Shown: piece after piece, positions 45,079 through 54,300 of the stretch
Position numbering within the stretch: the first letter of the stretch is position 1
Layout: each line of letters starts with the position of its first letter
Source of the DNA: Galeruca laticollis
Lineage: Eukaryota > Arthropoda > Insecta > Coleoptera > Chrysomelidae
Length of the DNA stretch: 64,000 nucleotides
Direction: 5' to 3'
NCBI GenBank assembly: GCA_963921935.1
Contig: OY998175.1
Location: 211,436,655-211,500,654, forward strand
Position numbers and translations under genes: made by a program
The notes under the pieces: generated by a model
What the model saw: only the letters and a program-made list of their open reading frames with translations
Database searches by the model: none
Told to the model about the DNA's origin: nothing

Positions 45079-46112
45079 GGCTTCCTTGTGACCTGGAATT
45101 TGGCTGTCGGCCTGGAGAAGGCTACGTGATCCAATTGAGAAGAAGGCTGGACGATATTCATGAATTAGTTCGAACCAATCTTCAAGTTGCCAGCGACAGA
45201 ATGAAACGTCGGTACGACACGCAGGCCACAGAAGGCGGTTTTAAAGAAGGGGACAAAGTATGGTTACACAACCCGACGAGGAGAAAAGGATTTTCTCCTA
45301 AATTACAAAAATCCTGGGAAGGTCCATACTTAATCAAGAAAAGGATCAATGATGTTATATATCGTATAAGCAAGATACCCAACGGAAAACCAAAAGTAGT
45401 TCACCAAAACCGACTAGCCCCATTCGAAGGAGACCATGACCTAGGGGAAGGTATAAACCTTATTCAATATGTGTCTGACCCTACCTTCGATGAATTTATG
45501 GGCGCGTATGGAGGTACCGGGAAAGCTAGATATGGAGTCACTTCGGAACAACAACAAGATTTGTTCACTCTCCCGGAAGATTATTCACTGGCATACAACA
45601 TCCCCGCCCGTATCAAGAACGCACGAGGGTTGGCAACCGTCTTTCGAAAGAAGTTCGGGCAATTAGAAAAACTTGAAGACCAGATTCCAGCCCCTGGCAA
45701 GACACTGAAACTGAAACATAATTCGCGGTACGTGGTAACTAAAGATGAATTTAAAGATCGATCTACCTACCGCGATGTGTGGGAAGCACTTCGTAACCTC
45801 CGAGACCATGTGTTACAATCCAGCGTGAAGAAACTGGCTATGCCTAAGATAGCGAGTAACCAGTTGGATTGGCGAGTTATCAGGAACATGGTAGAAGTTA
45901 TCTTTAGAGATACCGGTGTCCAGATATTAATTCGCAACTACAACCCCCGTTATCAGTATCCGATGAAGACAATGCCCTGCTATTTCCGTAAGATCGGAAA
46001 GTGTAGAAATGGGGCCAGTTGCCGATTCAAACATCCAGTCTCGGCTACACAAAAGTTCCAGGAGGAACTTCCATTTAAGGAGGGGGTAATGTTACGAAAC
46101 AGCTCACCCTAA
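45075..46112 (+). CDS. Gypsy-1 Pol tail: integrase C-terminus, macro domain, CCCH zinc finger
   Basis: One open frame of 345 codons. Residues 1-120 are the integrase C-terminal region (GDKVWLHNPTRRKGFSPKL, WEGPYLIKKR). Residues about 167-288 resemble a macro domain of the TARG1/Poa1 type: EDYSLAYNIPARIKNARGLA, TVFRKKFGQLEKL, RYVVTK (possible catalytic-type Lys), STYRDVWEALRNLRDHV, LAMPKIASNQLDWRVI. Macro domains bind or hydrolyse ADP-ribose groups. Residues 302-320 are a C-x7-C-x5-C-x3-H finger (CYFRKIGKCRNGASCRFKH), an RNA-binding type. The Asp-bearing loop (usually GCGLD) is altered, so activity is uncertain. The frame ends in the 3' LTR. Its ATG is not proven; it was probably fused to the integrase. 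Confidence 0.75.
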   Translation: MRLPCDLEFGCRPGEGYVIQLRRRLDDIHELVRTNLQVASDRMKRRYDTQATEGGFKEGDKVWLHNPTRRKGFSPKLQKSWEGPYLIKKRINDVIYRISKIPNGKPKVVHQNRLAPFEGDHDLGEGINLIQYVSDPTFDEFMGAYGGTGKARYGVTSEQQQDLFTLPEDYSLAYNIPARIKNARGLATVFRKKFGQLEKLEDQIPAPGKTLKLKHNSRYVVTKDEFKDRSTYRDVWEALRNLRDHVLQSSVKKLAMPKIASNQLDWRVIRNMVEVIFRDTGVQILIRNYNPRYQYPMKTMPCYFRKIGKCRNGASCRFKHPVSATQKFQEELPFKEGVMLRNSSP

Positions 46113-46546
46113 ATCCGACTCTGTCTAAGCCAGGTATGAAAATTAAAATTATGGCGGATACGCAGTGTTTTTATAACTGTTGGGACTATCTTATCTAAAC
46201 ATTGTTTTTGTGACCAGACTTATCTAGAAAAGGCCAGAATGAATTATTTGTGTGTGTAAGCCGCAGCCCGGAATTTTCTAGTAAGAAAGGCAATAATATA
46301 AATAAGGACCGATCAGCGGAGGAGTTAGTTGATAAAGTGATCTCAAGAAATAAACAAAAAAATACACCGAACAGTTAAGTGCTAATTAATAATCAAGTTT
46401 GTGTGCATATAAATTAAATATAAGTGATTAGTTAAGTATATATAAATTAAGTGTTAGTGAGTTAGTGTTTAAATAAATTAGTAAGTAGTGTTTGAAATTT
46501 ATCCCAACCGTAATAAAAACTTTTAATAAATAAGAAAAACATTACA
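46090..46546 (+). repeat. 3' LTR of gypsy-1 (457 bp)
   Basis: It begins TGTTACGAAACAGCTCACC and ends AACATTACA, then ATAA. It matches the 5' LTR apart from a few substitutions and small deletions. Confidence 0.9.
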
Positions 46547-47224
46547 ATAATATAATTTTTATGCTTTTTTGAGAACATATTTTTATTATGTTTATTTTTA
46601 TAATATAATGTCTTAGATGTTTATAACTTTAAGTGTCATTATTAGTTTCTTTAATATTTAATAAATAATTTTATTCCGTTCTTTTGTATTTTAATATACA
46701 CACGATTCACGTTTATGAAAGTGAATATAGTAACGTATTAGTTTTCCTTTGAGTATTTTTACTTTAACTTTGTAAATTGATTCCACGTAACAGTTATTGC
46801 AAAACTTACAAAATTTTAAAAATATGTGTTTCATCAAATCGAGGGGGGAGGGGGCGGAAAATTTGCCTTTTGCACGGGCGTTAAACTATCCTTTCGCCGG
46901 CCCTGACAGTATCCCAGTTTAAGTTTGTTATCTAACTTCGCTTTCTATGCACCGATTTCAAACTTTAAGGTACCCTTATAAAGTTAAAAATATGCGGCTA
47001 TTGAGGAATTGCTAAATATACAGGGTGTCCCATTTAAAAAATTACATCTACTGTATTCTGAAAATGCGCCACTTTTCTAGCGGGTAAACCGGAAGTAGGC
47101 CATTTATATAAATGTGTCACAACAAAACTTACGGTAATTTTAAAACTTACTGTGAACTATTATCTAGAACGTTTCGAAGATATAAGCTCTTAAAAACAGT
47201 CAGAATATAATGAGACACCCGGTA

Positions 47225-47978
47225 TAAGTTAACTTGGAACCATTAGGAATTCCAAAAGTTCAAATTTGTATCTACCCATTTATACATACAGAGTATACAA
47301 ATTTACAAAATCAGTATTTGGCTTGTTTTGTTCGAACTTCCTTTATAATTAATTATGAAAAATTCAAGGAGAGCGTTAGATACTTGCATGCAAATCTTAT
47401 TGTGTTTGGATTTATTATTTATTTATCCACCATTATTTTTTCCAAGTACAAAAATAACAACACGGCTCTGTGTACGCGACCATATTGGTGCAGGAAAAAA
47501 CTCTGCCTAGTGATACCGTTTTCGCATATCTTTTCAAACGTCAACAGCATCTCCCATTATTTCAATCTCATTGGTAATAAATATGATCTATGCTCTCATA
47601 TATACAGTACTAGGAATATTATTTACTCACATGGAGTTTAACACAGAGTCCATTAGCTACAAAGTTGTGGATCTTTTAATTACGAACAACTTTTTTTCTC
47701 TTCTACCAACGCATTCGTAGTTATAGCTTACTTTACCGAGTGAAATCCGGGCCAGTGTCGCAACGCGTGTTTACGGACGCGCTGTAGTTGTAGCTATTGT
47801 CATATGGAATCTATTTTTAGCCTAAGAAGGGGTCAGAGTAAAGGGAAGTGGAAGTGAGCATAAGCATGTATTGCTCAGTGATTTGTATGAATTGCCTAGG
47901 GAACTATTGTTCGAATGTCGCTAATAGCTGGGTTCGTTTTCCCGGTTAAAGCCATATATTTAATACTCCTATATTGCT
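47225..47978. other. Intergenic DNA right of the mariner nest
   Basis: AT-rich DNA. An open frame at 47234-47641 (135 codons) has no recognisable domain, biased composition and no ATG context I trust, so I do not call it a gene. Confidence 0.4.
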
Positions 47979-48455
47979 AGTATAGAGGGTAGAGGAAAGG
48001 AGAACTATCTCATTTATGAGGGAAAAGTTTAAAAAGTGTCCATCTATAAACAGTAAATAATAGCTCAAAAATACTCCAGGCAAATGGTGTGACGTAGTCA
48101 CGTAGTTCATCCAATAATTATTTGTTTATTTCTCTATCCTTTTCTAATAACTTTTAGCGCTCTTTTTAATATTTACTCGGCGGCTACTGTGGCGCCACCC
48201 TTTATACTACATTTTAACGTGTTTTAAATGAAACTCACGGTTTCTAGTTAATACCACAATATAATAAAAATTGTTGAAAATTCTAAAAAATTGACAATTT
48301 TTATTATATTGTGGTATTAACTAGAAACCGTGAGTTTCATTTAAAACACTAATATGAGTAGATTCCACGAAGTAAGGGTCGAGACAGTTAATTACATTTT
48401 AACGGACACTTTTTCATACACGGAGATAGTTCTCATTTCCTCTATCCTCTATTAG
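47979..48455. repeat. MITE-like element with central perfect palindrome
   Basis: The outer arms match in inverted orientation (AGTATAGAGGGTAGAGGAAA at the left; the right end reads TTTCCTCTATCCTCTATTAG). A longer similarity covers AAAGTGTCC and GAGATAGTTCTC. No clear target-site duplication or ORF. Confidence 0.55.
48219..48349. repeat. Perfect 56-bp inverted repeat with 19-bp loop
   Basis: Arms 48219-48274 and 48294-48349 are exact reverse complements (starting GTGTTTTAAATGAAACTCAC). RNA from either strand would fold into a long uninterrupted hairpin. It lies at the centre of the MITE-like element. Confidence 0.9.
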
Positions 48456-48889
48456 TGCGGCGGTGAGGCCTGAAGCCGGTCGAAATTACTACGGTGCACA
48501 CATATATCCATTTATCCTTCTCGCGGAACGGCAAGCCTTATACGCATGTCCGACAATGGAGGAAACTGAACTAAAAAATATTTTTAATGAACGATGAAAT
48601 AAAACATTTTAAAGTGTTTAAAACTTCGTTTATCTAATTTTGACATATAAAGTGACATTTTTCAAAACTGACTTCCGTTAGCAAACGTCACATTTTTCGT
48701 AACCAGTTTTACATAATGAAAAATATTATGTAACTGGTGATGAAAAATTAATTTTATCACCAGTTAATAAAAACAAGAGAGAAAAGAAGAAAGTTTAACG
48801 TCATATTATAGAAAAATAACAACAACTAGAACTGAAGAGAACTACTAACAATAAGAACAACTATAACAATTTACTTTTTATTTTACGCA

Positions 48890-49036
48890 TTATAAATATT
48901 TATGACACAATTCGAACAGTTTGTTTTCATAAGCCAGATCATACACAGCTTTTAATTTTTGTGGAATCACGGCCGATAATGCACTTTGTGCGGCCTCTTC
49001 TATTTCGTTTGGTACATCTGAGTCGGAATCAGCCAT
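48890..49036 (-). pseudogene. Possible N-terminus of a Crypton-type tyrosine recombinase
   Basis: From ATG at 49036 the frame reads MADSDSDVPNEIEEAAQSAL then SAVIPQKLKAVYDLAYE before running into unrelated residues and a stop at 48890. Short acidic starts followed by a helical VPxKSxxxYxxAYE-like block occur at the N-terminus of insect Crypton-like recombinases, from memory. It is too short to be certain. Flanking DNA 48456-48889 and 49037-49160 shows only AT-rich sequence with a dyad around 48690-48765 (AACTGGTGATGAAAA / TTATCACCAGTT). Confidence 0.3.
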
Positions 49037-49164
49037 TTTTAATCGTAGAATGTTACGCTTACGTAGAATCTTAATTAAATATTTACGAAAATAACTGGGA
49101 ATTATTAATACTTCAAGCAACTACAATTCGAATAGACGAACTGTCAAGCAAATAAATAAACTTG

Positions 49165-49260
49165 TTGCATATCCGCAGTGACGCAATTGGCTAACGCACA
49201 ACAAGATAGCCGTGACCAATGCTAGGGTTGAGAGTTCGAGCCTAAACATAGAGAAGATTT
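49165..49260 (+). ncRNA. tRNA-like sequence (tRNA pseudogene or SINE head)
   Basis: An A-box-like TGACGCAATTGGCTAACGC (about 49179) and a B-box-like GAGAGTTCGAGCC (about 49229) are spaced as in tRNA genes. A T-run (49258 onward) could end Pol III transcription. The acceptor and T stems do not pair properly, so it is not a working tRNA. A tRNA-derived SINE head is the likeliest reading. Confidence 0.45.
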
Positions 49261-49462
49261 TTTTTATTTTTGTATTTAAAAAAATGTTAAATAGCTATTT
49301 TCGATTTTAATTTAATATTAATGGTAAAATAATAAAGAAAAGTCTGAAATTAATGTATATAATAAAAGTATTGTCTTGTGTAATATTGGTTGCATAACTT
49401 TCAGGAATCAAAAAGTATTGTTTTCAAATCAGAAAAGTTAATTAAAAATTGTTAAAAACACA

Positions 49463-49690
49463 TAAAATAAATTAAATTTTCTTTTTGTCAAAAGGACTCC
49501 CATAAAATAAATTAAATTCTCTTTTTGTCAAAAGGATTCCCATAAAATAACTTAAATTTTCTTTTTGTCAAAATTAGATAAAATCTTGTATAAAACGTTA
49601 TGAAATGCTTTATTGATAGGTAAACTAAACTTTCTTCTTATCAAAATTAGATAAAATCTTGTATGAAACACGTTATGAAATGCTTGTTTG
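49463..49690. repeat. Short tandem repeats (40-bp unit x3, then ~80-bp unit x2)
   Basis: Three 40-bp units contain TTCTTTTTGTCAAAAGGA and start CATAAAATAA. They are followed by two units with ATTAGATAAAATCTTGTAT and GTTATGAAATGCTT. Next, at 49705-49765, a GC-rich imperfect hairpin (GCGGGAC...GTCCCGC) stands out from the AT-rich flanks. Confidence 0.75.
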
Positions 49691-50226
49691 TGTAGCTCGT
49701 GTCATATTGCGGGACCTCGCTCGCCCCGCTACGCGGAGCTCGATCGTCCCGCAAAAATTTCACTCGTTACACAAAATGGTGCATTTCATAACTGGTTACA
49801 TAAATAGCTATATTATTTGACCTAATGTTCAATTTAAATTGGTTGACGCGTTTCACTAATACAGTATATAGCTTTCTCAAAACGAAAAAATTAAAACAAA
49901 AAGGTTTTAAACATAATATTCAACCCACAGACTACAGTAAAATACGCCCAGGGGACAGACATACAAATTGCAGAAGTGACATGTCTTTGTCACGGAACAG
50001 ATAATATGTTTTGACAGTTGACATTTAGAAATTGTGGGAAACTTTTGTTTGTTTACCATTTTCTTGGTCATTTTTCAAACGATTGACTCTTAAATCTCAT
50101 TGAGAAATTAGAAAAATTATAAAGCTATATAATATATTCCTATTCTACAGATCTTTATTTAGATTTTACGCAGATAACATTAAGATACTATTTTGTATTT
50201 TATTAATTCTTTTTAAGTTATTTTTA

Positions 50227-50484
50227 ATGGTAGAAGGCAATGGATCATTTAGAACCATAAACACTTCAAGGATTGTGTACCCTTTGTGGGAAAGGCACGT
50301 AGTGAAGAATTGGAATATTCAGGGAAAAAAGAAGATCAAAGATGCCTTTTTAAAAAGTAACATGAAAACTGAGATGAAGAAGATATTAAATGAAACTGAT
50401 GAAGACAAATGTTTATCCCTAAAACAAATGCCTACTTGCTCAAACTACAAGAAGCAAATGAAACAGATGTCACATATTTGTTAA
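50227..50484 (+). pseudogene. MULE transposase N-terminal remnant (uncertain)
   Basis: An 85-codon frame, MVEGNGSFRTINTSRIVYPL..., rich in Lys. I recognise no domain. Its place near the left end of the MULE suggests it is the start of the transposase or an accessory ORF. The catalytic DDE region that should follow is not visible. Instead, 50739-50882 holds an imperfect inverted repeat of about 43-bp arms (GACAGGAAAACCATACAAT / ACATTGTATGGTTTTCTTG). Confidence 0.35.
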
Positions 50485-50877
50485 AGTATATCTACGAGAA
50501 TGAACAAGTATACGAATATATTATAATATTAACATTTATGTTTTAGTTATTATTTTCAAAATGAAGAAGGAATAAACATGTGTGCCCATTGTTATAGAAA
50601 GAATGCTGAAAGAAACACAAATATGGCAAAAGAAACTTTAAACAACATGCTGAAAACGAACCAGTTAAAATGGAATGATGGGGTTACAATACAATTGAGA
50701 AGTTCTTGATGCTATAGAAGACTTGAGGTCTGTTCCAACTGACAGGAAAACCATACAATATATGATACAAACCCAGTTGACCTGCCGATTAGTGAACTTG
50801 ATGTCAAAGATTCCTTATATTCACTAATCATCTGGTCTACTGGATTTGTATCCTACATTGTATGGTTTTCTTGTTAG

Positions 50878-51397
50878 TTGGAAGAGACTTGGTGGATATA
50901 TATTAAAATGTGGAAGAGGATTTTAGACATGGAGAGAAATAATGCCAATAATTATCAAGATAGAATTATAATAAAAGCACATAAAAGAGCAGAAACAATG
51001 AAGAGGGAGGTAGAAGTAGTAAAAAGTTTAAGAGTATTAGGAACATTTCAGGTAAAATCTACAAGAGACAAGAACAAGAAAGTTTATAACATAAGGTTTA
51101 ACAAAGTTTGTGAGAGTGAATGTAGGACATTATATTGTAGGGTATGTAAAATTTGTATTCATCTCTACATATGTGTGTCCTGATTACACAGTGAGAAATA
51201 CCTTGTGTAAGCATGTTCACTTGGTACGAATGTATGAGGAGCGAATGGGCACTAATTCTGTTTTAGATGAAAGTGAAAAATATAGAGGAAAATTCATTGA
51301 GACAAAACCCAACAGACATGACATAGAAATCAAAAAAAATTTGGAAGAGAACACAGATGTAGAACAGGTTCAGGATGAAAATAAACTTCTAATTTAG
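50878..51397 (+). pseudogene. MULE transposase C-terminus with SWIM-like zinc motif
   Basis: Frame 50878-51183 runs YNIRFNKVCESECRTLYCRV then CKICIHLYICV. After a frameshift near 51175 the frame 51110-51397 carries CPDYTVRNTLCKHVHLVRMY. Together they give the CxC...CxH-type spacing of the SWIM zinc finger typical of Mutator transposases and of related insect proteins. It is followed by an acidic tail. The frameshift and lack of a catalytic core make it non-functional. Confidence 0.55.
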
Positions 51398-53621
51398 AAG
51401 ACTAAATTTTGCAATTGGGTTAATACATTAGATGGTGAAGCATTTAATTTTTTTAAAAAATGTTCAAGGAATTATGAAGAAAACATATGACCTTACAAAA
51501 ATAGAGACAACAAAGTGCAAAATGGAGAAACAGGATTATTTTCCTACAAGCAAACATCAGAAGGTACCTAATTACAAAATATTGTTAAATTTTTCCTAAT
51601 ATTTTAGTGAATGTACAGGACAGTCTGTTTGCCTCACTACTATCTACTATTTAATTTTATATATTATTTAATGAATGTGTATTCTGTACAGGCTTTATTA
51701 CTGTTTTCCATTACCACTTTAGTAACAGGATTGAATTAGAACCCAATAATGAATAAGGAAGAGGGTGGTAATGTAATAAATTAATTTTAATCTTATCAAT
51801 AACAATATCGTCTGGTGGAATTATCAGTTTGGATCCACAAATCCAATGGTCTAGACTTCGTACTTAGCTATTTTTAAATAACTTTAACAAATTCTGACCT
51901 TGGTGATATGTTATCCAAACATTCCAAGCCCTAATCCGTTAAGGTACCCATCCCTGATATTTACTTTTGATGTAATAATACAAAATGGGAACTGCATAGC
52001 TCGGAGATTAAAGCGTGGAGTTGATAATGGGTCTGGGCTTCAAATACCTCCAGTGCTGAGAATTTTCTAAATGATCTAAATACTGGGAACAGAAGCAATG
52101 TCTACTCAGAATATATAGTTATTAACCATGGCAAATGAGTAACCCATTTTAATTATTTTCTTTTTATTATAGAAACGAAGTGATGGGCCGATCAGCACCA
52201 AGCAGTATATGCCATTATAAATATTTTATTAAATTTCATATGTATATGCATTTAAAAATTGTTTAATATTGTAGAAATTATTAAATTGCAAATGGGTGTA
52301 TTTTTTTTTCTTTGTTATTAAAAGTGTTTCTGTTCATATATTGTGTATTAATCTCTCTAAATTTTGTAATATTGGACATGATCTACCTATATGCAATGTG
52401 AGAATTGGATAAATATAACTAATTTTAATTTAAATGTTTAAAAGTTCATTTTTCAATCTTGTTTGATATTAAAATTGATATCTTGATTTATCACTTCAAT
52501 CTTTCGAAAAACAAACTTCCATGTTTACCTTAAATAAAACAATAACTATCTATTTAAATACTGTTTCAAAGTCTAATTTGTGAACGAAAAAAATATGAAG
52601 GTATGTAAATTTCACACTATCTATAATGTTAAGTGTATTTTAAATAACATATAATTAAATTTTAAACCAAATATAATATACAAATTTAACACATCACTAA
52701 TCATTCGCAATTCGCTAAATAAAGTAAAATGCAAATAATCATCAAATCTAAAGCAAAAATTTAGAATTTAGGTTATATTGACATGAATGGCATGTGACAA
52801 TTAGTTCCGTGGCTAAGATACGTCACTTATACAATTTGCATGTTCTGTCCCCTGGGCGTATTTTACTGTAGTCTTCAACCCACATGTTCATTTGATAACT
52901 TCAACAAAGTAAGTAGTGAAACAGAAATTAAGTTGAATACTTTTCCAAATAATTCTAATCTTAAACATAAAGCTTCAGAAATTATTAAAAAAGAATTTGT
53001 CGAGTTTAACAAACCCAACTTTGAATCATCAGTCACCAAATCAATTCAACAAAAATCAAAGTTGAATAGTATTATTTTCACAAAAGCAAATAAAGGAAAT
53101 TCGGTAATAGCATTACCTAAAGAAGATTATATATTTTCCTACGACCATCTATGAAAACTACACATAACACCACTGCCTTGATAATTGACAAATAATATAA
53201 GAGACGGTTTGATGCATAGGCGGCAAGTGGCACAACATTTCTGCGCAGCCACACGCGCATGGAGTCTCTACAGTCGCGCGAACTACAAGACCGTTTTACA
53301 TAAACAAAATAGAATAAAACAATTTAAAATATTATAAATGACAATGAATTTCAACATATTGCCTTTATTGTGAATGAATATTATAAAATATCCTAGTATA
53401 TTAACTTTTAAGTCATTAAAAATGAAAATATACAAAATCAATCTTACATTGGTCTGTGTGAATACGGCTTGTGTTTGTCAAAGTGAAGTGTCAAAACTAA
53501 AAATATGGTTGTATTGGTTATATTTACAAGTTCTAAGGATGAGTAAAATTAGTATAGTTTTGTTCAATTTATTTAGGTTTCCCGTTCTAATAAAGTAAAT
53601 AAAAGTAAGTGAACCTTTAAA

Positions 53622-54300
53622 ATGTCATTACCAGGTATAATTCGTCATAGCTGTATTGTAAAAAATTGTTAATAGTAAATATTTTTGGCCACTTCGCAAT
53701 TTGGGTTTAAGAACAAAACATTTTTCAAATTTTCATCTGACATTAATCAACGAGAACAGTGGTACAAAATTTTAGAACTTATACATCTAATGATCAAAGG
53801 TATAAAGATATTTTGATGATGATTCACTTACAAGTACGTGTCGCAAAAGACTTAAATTTGCTTTACCTTTTCAATCCTTACATCATACACCACCACATGG
53901 TAATAATATCCAAGCTTTTTAAAGTACAGTGTTTTCTGTAAAAAGAAACCTTATTTTTTGTGACATTGATAGTCGAGAACTACAACACAAATTATAAAGC
54001 AGACGATGTAATTTATTAGATAACTTAAAGTCTTTAAAATTTTCATAATTAACCAAAACCATTCACTTCTAAAACCATTAATGAATTGGAAACAATTGAA
54101 TTCCCGTTCTTAAATACATAACATAATTCAAATGTTGACACTCAACAATAAGCTATGTTTCTAGTTTCGTACAACTTTTAATTGCGAAGAATGTAAGGCT
54201 AATTTGCAGAGAGATATTTCAGTTGTTCACCACCGTGGTGTCACTTTCTTCAAAGAAAATGATGATAAAATACGTCTGATTTGTGTACAGAGAAGCTGTT
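53622..54300 (+). pseudogene. THAP-domain / P-element-like transposase remnant
   Basis: From ATG 53622 the frame reads MSLPGIIRHSCIVKNC and stops. In another frame, 53711-53775 shows TFFKFSSDINQREQWYKIL. Together these fit the first half of a THAP zinc finger (C-x-x-x-C, then F-x-F-x-x-D-x-x-x-R-x-x-W). About 400 bp further, NCEECKANLQRDISVVHHRG (about 54180-54240) resembles a Cys-containing block near the end of P-like transposases. All pieces are out of frame with one another. An alternative is a decayed THAP host gene. Bases 53155-53621 show nothing else. Confidence 0.4.

Larger units (their letters stand above)
40654..46546 (+). mobile_element. Ty3/gypsy retrotransposon 'gypsy-1' with SAP Gag and macro-CCCH tail
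   Basis: The 5' LTR (40654-41132) and 3' LTR (46090-46546) are flanked by ATAA (40650-40653 and 46547-46550). The polypurine tract AAGGAGGGGG (46077-46086) precedes the 3' LTR. Genes in order: SAP-domain Gag, zinc knuckle, truncated protease, RT, RNase H, integrase, macro domain, CCCH finger. Frameshifts, stops and a protease deletion disable it. It is the best template for reading the fragmented minus copy at 9451-24826. Confidence 0.9.
28329..46905. mobile_element. Non-autonomous hAT-type element enlarged to 18.6 kb by nested retrotransposons
   Basis: The left end CAGGGCCGGCGGAAGG starts at 28329 and the right end CCTTTCGCCGGCCCTG stops at 46905. Both are flanked by the same eight bases, ACAGTATC (28321-28328 and 46906-46913), the duplication length of hAT elements. 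After removing gypsy-2, the foldback repeat and gypsy-1, only about 0.9 kb remains, with no transposase, so it was a MITE-like non-autonomous copy. Its interior pieces are 28329-28456, 39289-39591, 40502-40649 and 46551-46905; none contains a gene. Confidence 0.8.
25129..47222 (-). mobile_element. Mariner-like element with ~300-bp TIRs, opened by nested insertions
   Basis: The left end starts ACGGGTGTCTCATTATATTC at 25129 after TA. The right end is the reverse complement, ending GAGACACCCGG at 47222 before TA. Without the insertions it would be about 1.8 kb with a transposase on minus (28260-27154). The inverted repeats continue for about 300 bp (26848-27130 against 46914-47195), including TACTTCCGGTTTACCCGCTA. 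It is interrupted by a solo LTR (25157-26843) in the left repeat and by a hAT-type element (28329-46905) near the 5' end of the transposase gene. Confidence 0.8.
49930..52873 (+). mobile_element. Mutator-like element (MULE), 2.9 kb, decayed
   Basis: Inverted ends GACTACAGTAAAATACGCCC and its reverse complement are flanked by an 11-bp direct repeat, TTCAACCCACA (49919-49929 and 52874-52884), in the 9-11 bp range of Mutator-like elements. The terminal inverted repeats are about 60 bp (49930-49990 against about 52815-52873). Inside are remnants of a transposase with a SWIM-like zinc region. From about 51400 to 52870 there is only AT-rich DNA. Confidence 0.7.
49830..53154 (+). pseudogene. Penelope-like element ORF N-terminus, split by a MULE
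   Basis: The frame 52885-53154 contains IIFTKANKGNSVIALPKEDY, close to the conserved block before the RT domain of Penelope-like elements (I-TKADKGN-V---YI). Upstream of the MULE, 49830-49918 carries a Lys-rich open frame (VYSFLKTKKLKQKGF). The reading frames on the two sides fit when one 11-bp duplication is discounted. The RT and GIY-YIG parts are missing, and a stop follows at 53152. It is an old fragment. Confidence 0.55.

Noticed and set aside
47234..47641. 135-codon plus-strand ORF right of the mariner end
   Set aside because: No domain, no convincing start context, AT-biased residues; likely chance.
49165..49260. Functional tRNA gene
   Set aside because: A and B boxes are present, but the acceptor and T stems do not pair, so only a tRNA-like or SINE call is kept.
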